Notes under the pieces: model-generated
What the model saw: only the letters and a program-made list of their open reading frames with translations
What the model was told of the DNA's origin: nothing
Databases searched by the model: none
Assembly: GCA_002862465.1 (NCBI GenBank)
Contig: PKDD01000097.1
Location: 1 to 50,107, forward strand
From: Haliea sp.
GTDB taxonomy: Bacteria; Pseudomonadota; Gammaproteobacteria; Pseudomonadales; Halieaceae
DNA length: 50,107 bases
Direction of reading: 5' to 3'
In this document: one piece after another, positions 45,807 through 50,107 of the stretch
Numbering within the stretch: the first letter of the stretch is position 1
Layout: each line of letters starts with the position of its first letter
Position numbers and translations under genes: made by a program

Positions 45807-46201
45807 AGCAATACTCCGTTTTTGTAATGATCAATCTGAACGTTGAGGCGTGCAATATAATCGCTGCGGCCGGCAGTATCCAGAGCAAACCTCGGAACTT
45901 TCTCTTGTGCTCAACGGACCGGTGGGGTCAAAGGCACTAAAGCCAGGAAAACATAGCGCCTCACCGGCCATGATGACATCTCATGCTACTAATTGGGAGA
46001 CCCTGCAGGACCAACAGCGCAGCAAACAATTGACTGCTGATCAGACTAGTATTGCGTCACGGAGAGGCTGTTCAGCGCCTGACTACGTTAATTTTTGCTA
46101 GTTTCATCGGCCTCTCGCGTCATTTATCCTGCACATCAACTCGTATACTCTATTTATGGATTAGAGACTGTCTCGCTCTAGCACAATCTATGAGGAATAT
46201 T
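45807..46201. other. Divergent intergenic region
   Basis: About 395 bases between the YebC-family gene and the nitronate monooxygenase. An 83-codon frame at 45850-46101 has no ribosome binding site and low-complexity composition and is not called. No convincing promoter boxes or RNA were seen. Confidence 0.4.
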
Positions 46202-47326
46202 ATGCAGACTGATTTTTGTAAGCAATTGGGTATTGAAGCACCCATTTTTGCCTTTACCCACTGTCGTGACGTCGTCGTGGCGGTAAGCAAGGCCGGTGGC
46301 ATAGGTGTGCTGGGCGCTGTAGGGTTCTCAGCCGCCAAGCTCAAAGAAGAACTTGATTGGATAGACGATCATATTGGCGATCACATTTACGGGGTCGATA
46401 CCGCCATCCCGCAGAAGTATGAGGGTATGGACCTGACCAGTCCAGAAGAGCTGGTTGAGATGCTCCAGGCTGCAATTCCCGAGCAGCATCGTGAATTCTC
46501 TGAGAAGTTACTAGCAGATGCGGGCGTTCCTGAATGGCCCGAGCAGGATGATGAGGTCAGCCTTAGTTTCTCTGCCGTCCAAGCTCAAGCGCTAGTCGAT
46601 GAGGCGTTAACTCGACCAAAATGTCGCATGATTGTTAATGCGTTGGGCACACCGCCCGCTGAAATCGTCAAGCAGGTCCATGATTCTGGTCGTCTTATCG
46701 GAGCGCTTGCCGGGCGCCTCAAGCACGGTATTGCTCATAAAAACGCAGGGTTAGACTTTGTTATCTGTCAGGGCTCTGAAGGCGGCGGCCATGCAGGAGA
46801 AGTCACCTCTGTAATTTTGTGGCCTCAAATGGTGGACGCCGTCGCACCGCTGCCTGTTCTGGCCGCGGGCGGCATCGCCGACGGCCGCCAGATGCTGGCA
46901 GCAATGAGTATGGGCGTAGCTGGCGTATGGATGGGGTCTATGTGGTTGAATTCTGTAGAAGCCTCTGCTGAACCCGCCCAGCGTGAATCGTATATGAATG
47001 CTACTTCTGAGGATACCGTGCGCTCGCGTTCTTTTACCGGCAAAACTGCCCGAATGCTAAAGAACGAATGGACAGAAGCGTGGGATGACAAGGACACACC
47101 CGATCCCCTTCCCATGCCGCTGCAGGGTTATCTAACCTTCGATGCAGTGCGACGCACTCATCGTTACGCTGGCAGCGGAGACTGCCAAAAAATAGCATTT
47201 AATCCGGTTGGCCAAGTGGTAGGGCAGATCAATTCAATTGAGTCCTGCCGCGACATCGTGTTCCGCCTGCTGACCGAGTACAGCGATGCCCTCGATCACA
47301 TTAACGCGATCGCTCCGCAGGAATAG
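46202..47326 (+). CDS. Nitronate monooxygenase (2-nitropropane dioxygenase) family protein
   Basis: A 374-residue FMN-dependent TIM-barrel protein. LGIEAPIFAF near 9-18, AVSKAGGIGVLGA near 27-39, VICQGSEGGGHAGE near 186-199, and PVLAAGGIADGRQMLAAMSMGVAGVWMGSMW near 220-250 are the family's flavin- and phosphate-binding motifs. It oxidises alkyl nitronates, or acts as a related flavin oxidoreductase. The ATG at 46202 has GAGGAA six bases upstream; the frame open to 46052 is not supported. It converges on the small gene at 47366. Confidence 0.93.
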   Translation: MQTDFCKQLGIEAPIFAFTHCRDVVVAVSKAGGIGVLGAVGFSAAKLKEELDWIDDHIGDHIYGVDTAIPQKYEGMDLTSPEELVEMLQAAIPEQHREFSEKLLADAGVPEWPEQDDEVSLSFSAVQAQALVDEALTRPKCRMIVNALGTPPAEIVKQVHDSGRLIGALAGRLKHGIAHKNAGLDFVICQGSEGGGHAGEVTSVILWPQMVDAVAPLPVLAAGGIADGRQMLAAMSMGVAGVWMGSMWLNSVEASAEPAQRESYMNATSEDTVRSRSFTGKTARMLKNEWTEAWDDKDTPDPLPMPLQGYLTFDAVRRTHRYAGSGDCQKIAFNPVGQVVGQINSIESCRDIVFRLLTEYSDALDHINAIAPQE

Positions 47327-47365
47327 CAGCCATCAGGGGGCATAGGGTGGGTCAACGGCCCGCCC

Positions 47366-47545
47366 TCACTCATCCGTTGCCTCCAGTGTGGCGCAAGGCA
47401 AGCAAAACGAGCGGTAGTCTTTATCGCTGACCTCAGTGGTCGGCTCATGGGTCACATCGCCGCACTGCAACCCTTTTGTTTGCAGATTATTTACTGCTTG
47501 TTTGCCGGCTACCCGGTGGCCCAGTTCTTCATCACTCACGACCAT
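47366..47545 (-). CDS. Small cysteine-containing hypothetical protein
   Basis: About 59 residues. The body ELGHRVAGKQAVNNLQTKG is followed by three cysteines (GLQCGD and SFCLPC), a possible metal-binding set. A strong GGGGGGAG lies before the ATG at 47545 and the GTG two codons later, and decides the start. The frame stays open to 47638 and would add a CSFC motif, but it has no ribosome binding site. I do not recognise the family. The composition and RBS favour a real gene, though it may be chance. Confidence 0.45.
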   Translation of the reverse strand: MVVSDEELGHRVAGKQAVNNLQTKGLQCGDVTHEPTTEVSDKDYRSFCLPCATLEATDE

Positions 47546-47761
47546 ATCTCCCCCCAAAACATGAATTCCAGTTGCATGGAGCATCCAATATTCTGTCGCG
47601 AAAAAATCACAGAAGGAACACCAAATATGTGCAGTCACAAAAGTAACGCGCGCTTATCATGATACAGTTCGTCGAGAATCCTGAGCAGTCGGTTTACAGC
47701 AGTAGTTAACGAGATATAGTATGTTGAGCGTGTAACTGCACTGCGAGTGAGACTATTTCTA

Positions 47762-48346
47762 ATGGATTTTAAGTTGGTAGACAACGCTAACGCACATGAA
47801 GCCGCGCGGATTCTTGCCGAGGCTTTTTACGATGACCCTGTCATCAATTGGGTCTGCAACAAGCCGCCATCGCTTGAACCATTTTTTCAGTTTATAGTGC
47901 CTGTGTTTACTTGGCATGGGCTGAGTTATCTGGATTCTCATGGGCGAGGAGCGGCGTCTTGGCTGGGACCGAGTCAGGAAGTGAAATGGCCGATAAATCT
48001 ATCGAGCGCAGTGAAGCTAATGCGAGTCGGTGGTCTCATTGGTATTTACCGTCTGTTGTTAAGCGCGATCAAAACGGAACGCTATCACCCTAAACAACCC
48101 CACTACTATCTCTTCGCGATCGGTGTAACACCTGACAACAAGGGTCAGGGCTTAGGTACTGCACTCATCAGTCATATGTTGAGACGATGTGATGCTGAGG
48201 GACTGCCAGCCTACCTTGAGAACTCGAAAGAAGAAAATCTGCCATTTTATAAGGGACATGGCTTCAAAGTCCTTAAACAGATCCGATTTTCTTCTTCCGC
48301 GCCACCCTTGTGGCTAATGTGGCGTGATCCCGCTGAATCGAAATAA
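47762..48346 (+). CDS. GNAT-family N-acetyltransferase
   Basis: A 194-residue single-domain GNAT protein. LAEAFYDDPVINWVC near the start is the usual first helix region, and LFAIGVTPDNKGQGLGTALISHMLRRC near 118-144 holds the acetyl-CoA motif (Q/RxxGxG/A as KGQGLG). AYLENSKEENLPFYKGHGFKVL near 152-173 is the standard motif B. The ATG at 47762 is preferred over a GTG five codons upstream. It transfers an acetyl group to an unknown amine. It stands alone, converging on the TolC-OmpA gene. Confidence 0.9.
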   Translation: MDFKLVDNANAHEAARILAEAFYDDPVINWVCNKPPSLEPFFQFIVPVFTWHGLSYLDSHGRGAASWLGPSQEVKWPINLSSAVKLMRVGGLIGIYRLLLSAIKTERYHPKQPHYYLFAIGVTPDNKGQGLGTALISHMLRRCDAEGLPAYLENSKEENLPFYKGHGFKVLKQIRFSSSAPPLWLMWRDPAESK

Positions 48347-48442
48347 TAAAACCTCTCTCACATTTAGGCAGCGGCGCACATGATACTCGACGACCGCAAT
48401 CATTCGAGAAAATGCGGCTAAAATATCAGGGGCACAGGTACC

Positions 48443-50107
48443 TTACTGTGCGTCCATTATCAACTCTACGCGACGATTTAATCTACGACCATCCGCCGTG
48501 CGGTTGTTTGCTATCGGTGACTCCTCGCCACGACCAACAGCAATGATCTGAGACGGGTTAACGCCATGCTGGTCAATGAGCAACTGACGAACAGCCTCAG
48601 CTCGTCGCTGAGACAGCCACAAGTTGTACTGGGGGTCTCCAATGGAGTCAGTGTGGCCTTCCACCACGGCTCGCGTGTCAGGGTTATTCGCTAGCGTCTG
48701 CGCTACAACACCGATCTCGGTGTCATAAGCCGACGCAATGACGGACGAATTAATCTCAAACTGAACGTCAACCTCCAGCGCGACCCCGCCTCCCACGAGT
48801 GGACGGTAGCGATCGCTGCCATCAGACAGTGCCTCTAGAGTATCCGAAGGAGGCGCTGTCGCAGGCTCTCCAGGACACAATGCCTGCGTGTTTTGATCAG
48901 TAGAATCACGTGTCAAATCCAGATTCATTCCAGCGATCTTTTCCGCATTAAGCCCATCGACCTCAAGTGACGCCAGCAACAGTCCCATATTGGCTAATGT
49001 ACTCGCCTGAGATGCAACCTCGTTAACAATTGCATTGATATTCGAGCGTTCGGCATCGAAATACTCATTCTGACTATCCAGTAGGTCAAGCAGAGAGCGC
49101 CGCCCGCGGTCAAACTGGTCTCTGTATGCCTTGCGCGTCGCGTCTTGGGCCTTGCGGCTCACTTCTGTCAATACGACTTGCTCACGCAGCGCTGCCAATT
49201 CGTTGAAGTTATTGCTAATTTCTTGCCGCACATTCAAGCATGCCTGCTTACGCTCTTCGATAGCTGCGTTATAAAGACTGTAGTACTCGCGCTTGCGGGC
49301 GCTATCTGCACCGCCTCGAAACAAATTATAGGTCATGACAAGTTCAACAGCCTCAGTATTAAAGCGCCCGTCGATACCATCCGTATCATGCTCGACTTCA
49401 TTCCGATAGCGTAAATCAAAACGCGGCATCATAGGCGCGTTCGTTAAATTCAGCGCCTCTTGAGCCGCACGCAAGTTTTCAATTGCGGCATTAATCACTG
49501 GACTGCGCTCGTATGCTATTTCCAGAGCAGCCCCGCGCAGCTCAGGTATCTTCCCTTCTGGCACGGCAGGTACCGCCAAATTTGCGCCAGGGTATGCACC
49601 AACTAATCGTTGAAATCTGTTAAGAACATCATTTAGATTGGCAACTTCTATCACAAGATTCGTTTCAGCGAGGCCTACCCGAGCAACTGCCTGATCAAGA
49701 TCAACACCCTGACTCACACCACCTCCAGCTCGCTCAGCAATCTGCTCTTTAATTGAGCGATGAACCTGCAGATTATCCCTCGCAAAACCTACCAGGCGTT
49801 GATACTTCACCGCATCAAGGTATGCCACTGCAACTTCTAGGGCGACCTCCTCAGAGGCCCGCTTAAACGTATAATACTGAGACAATTTGTCATAGCCCAG
49901 ACGGGCGACCTCATCGCGCGTAGCAAAGCCGTCGAACAACATCTGAGTGATACTGAATTGGGTCGCATCATAGCTAAAGTCACCAATGTCCAAAAGTGGC
50001 GTATCCCGATCTTCTCGGCCTATGCGAGCGGCTAGGTCTACGCTGGGATAGTAACCGCCACGGGCACCTTGCTCTGCGAAACCCTTCGCAGTAAAGTTAT
50101 ACCAGTC
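48443..50107 (-). CDS. TolC-family outer-membrane channel fused to OmpA-like domain (truncated by window edge)
   Basis: About 555 residues are in the window and the frame is still open at the right edge, so the N-terminus is missing. The first two thirds is a TolC-like duplicated helical barrel: GYYPSVDLAARIG, EVAVAYLDAVKYQR, QIAERAGGGVSQGVDLDQA, then RAAQEALN and the second repeat SLLDLLDSQNEYFDAE. The last 110 residues are an OmpA C-terminal peptidoglycan-binding domain: VEGHTDSIGDPQYNLWLSQRRAEAV and AVGRGEESPIANN, ending RRVELIMDAQ. A single chain would join the type I secretion or efflux channel to the cell wall. It is probably part of a type I secretion cluster continuing to the right. 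Confidence 0.93.
   Translation of the reverse strand, partial: DWYNFTAKGFAEQGARGGYYPSVDLAARIGREDRDTPLLDIGDFSYDATQFSITQMLFDGFATRDEVARLGYDKLSQYYTFKRASEEVALEVAVAYLDAVKYQRLVGFARDNLQVHRSIKEQIAERAGGGVSQGVDLDQAVARVGLAETNLVIEVANLNDVLNRFQRLVGAYPGANLAVPAVPEGKIPELRGAALEIAYERSPVINAAIENLRAAQEALNLTNAPMMPRFDLRYRNEVEHDTDGIDGRFNTEAVELVMTYNLFRGGADSARKREYYSLYNAAIEERKQACLNVRQEISNNFNELAALREQVVLTEVSRKAQDATRKAYRDQFDRGRRSLLDLLDSQNEYFDAERSNINAIVNEVASQASTLANMGLLLASLEVDGLNAEKIAGMNLDLTRDSTDQNTQALCPGEPATAPPSDTLEALSDGSDRYRPLVGGGVALEVDVQFEINSSVIASAYDTEIGVVAQTLANNPDTRAVVEGHTDSIGDPQYNLWLSQRRAEAVRQLLIDQHGVNPSQIIAVGRGEESPIANNRTADGRRLNRRVELIMDAQ

Noticed and set aside
45850-46101. 83-codon open frame between the YebC and nitronate monooxygenase genes
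   Set aside because: No ribosome binding site, no domain, Ser/Gln-rich low-complexity reading; likely chance.
1-50107. CRISPR arrays, insertion sequences, rRNA genes, phage or toxin-antitoxin modules
   Set aside because: No regularly spaced repeats, transposase, integrase, capsid or paired toxin-antitoxin genes were seen.

Overview
The window reads as one contiguous piece of chromosome from a free-living, probably marine, aerobic gammaproteobacterium. The grounds are a green-tuned proteorhodopsin, two TonB-dependent receptors, an AGCS sodium symporter, a YebC-family regulator, a bacterial tRNA-Arg(ACG) with an encoded CCA, and a very high density of oxygenases, short-chain dehydrogenases and ester/lipid hydrolases. 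This mix is typical of the OM60/NOR5-Halieaceae and Spongiibacteraceae type of marine heterotroph. That placement is inference from gene content; no rRNA or phylogenetic marker is present to fix it.

Layout. 1-480: N-terminal part of a TonB-dependent receptor running off the left edge. 0.8-7.4 kb: quinone-oxidoreductase-like MDR enzyme, a PLC-like lipoprotein, a membrane-anchored alpha/beta hydrolase, a small membrane protein and a type-B carboxylesterase lipoprotein. 7.5-16.8 kb: a redoxin / cytochrome c / copper-monooxygenase fusion, an RND (HAE3/MMPL-like) exporter, a carotenoid oxygenase with full iron-site conservation, an M19-like metallohydrolase and a DUF2889 protein. 17.1-24.9 kb: cytochrome P450 divergent from a thioesterase-SDR pair, AGCS symporter, TauD-type dioxygenase, luciferase-like oxidoreductase and a DUF3089 esterase. 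25.3-31.9 kb: YiiX-like cysteine hydrolase overlapping CorA, DUF1214 protein, SDR, proteorhodopsin with a strong terminator, and a nucleoside-sugar-epimerase-like protein. 32.3-39.8 kb: molybdopterin oxidoreductase, second TonB receptor, SDR and acyl-CoA synthetase. 39.8-40.8 kb: a decayed non-coding stretch with a recognisable frameshifted saccharopine-dehydrogenase-like remnant, ending at the tRNA-Arg gene. 40.9-50.1 kb: TauD dioxygenase and class II aldolase in one operon, PGPGW membrane protein, MsnO8-type LLM oxidoreductase, repeat-rich small lipoprotein, YebC-family protein, nitronate monooxygenase, a small Cys-rich protein, GNAT acetyltransferase and a TolC-OmpA fusion running off the right edge.

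How the genes may work together. The proteorhodopsin needs retinal, and the window holds no blh-type beta-carotene dioxygenase. The carotenoid oxygenase at 12.3 kb has residue spacing nearly identical to cyanobacterial apocarotenoid 15,15'-oxygenase and is a credible local source of retinal. Much of the rest looks like uptake (TonB receptors, AGCS symporter), activation (acyl-CoA synthetase), oxidation (P450, TauD enzymes, LLM enzymes, nitronate monooxygenase, SDRs) and hydrolysis (five ester/phosphodiester hydrolases) of lipophilic organic matter. The substrate cannot be named from sequence alone. No CRISPR array, insertion sequence, phage or defence island was found.
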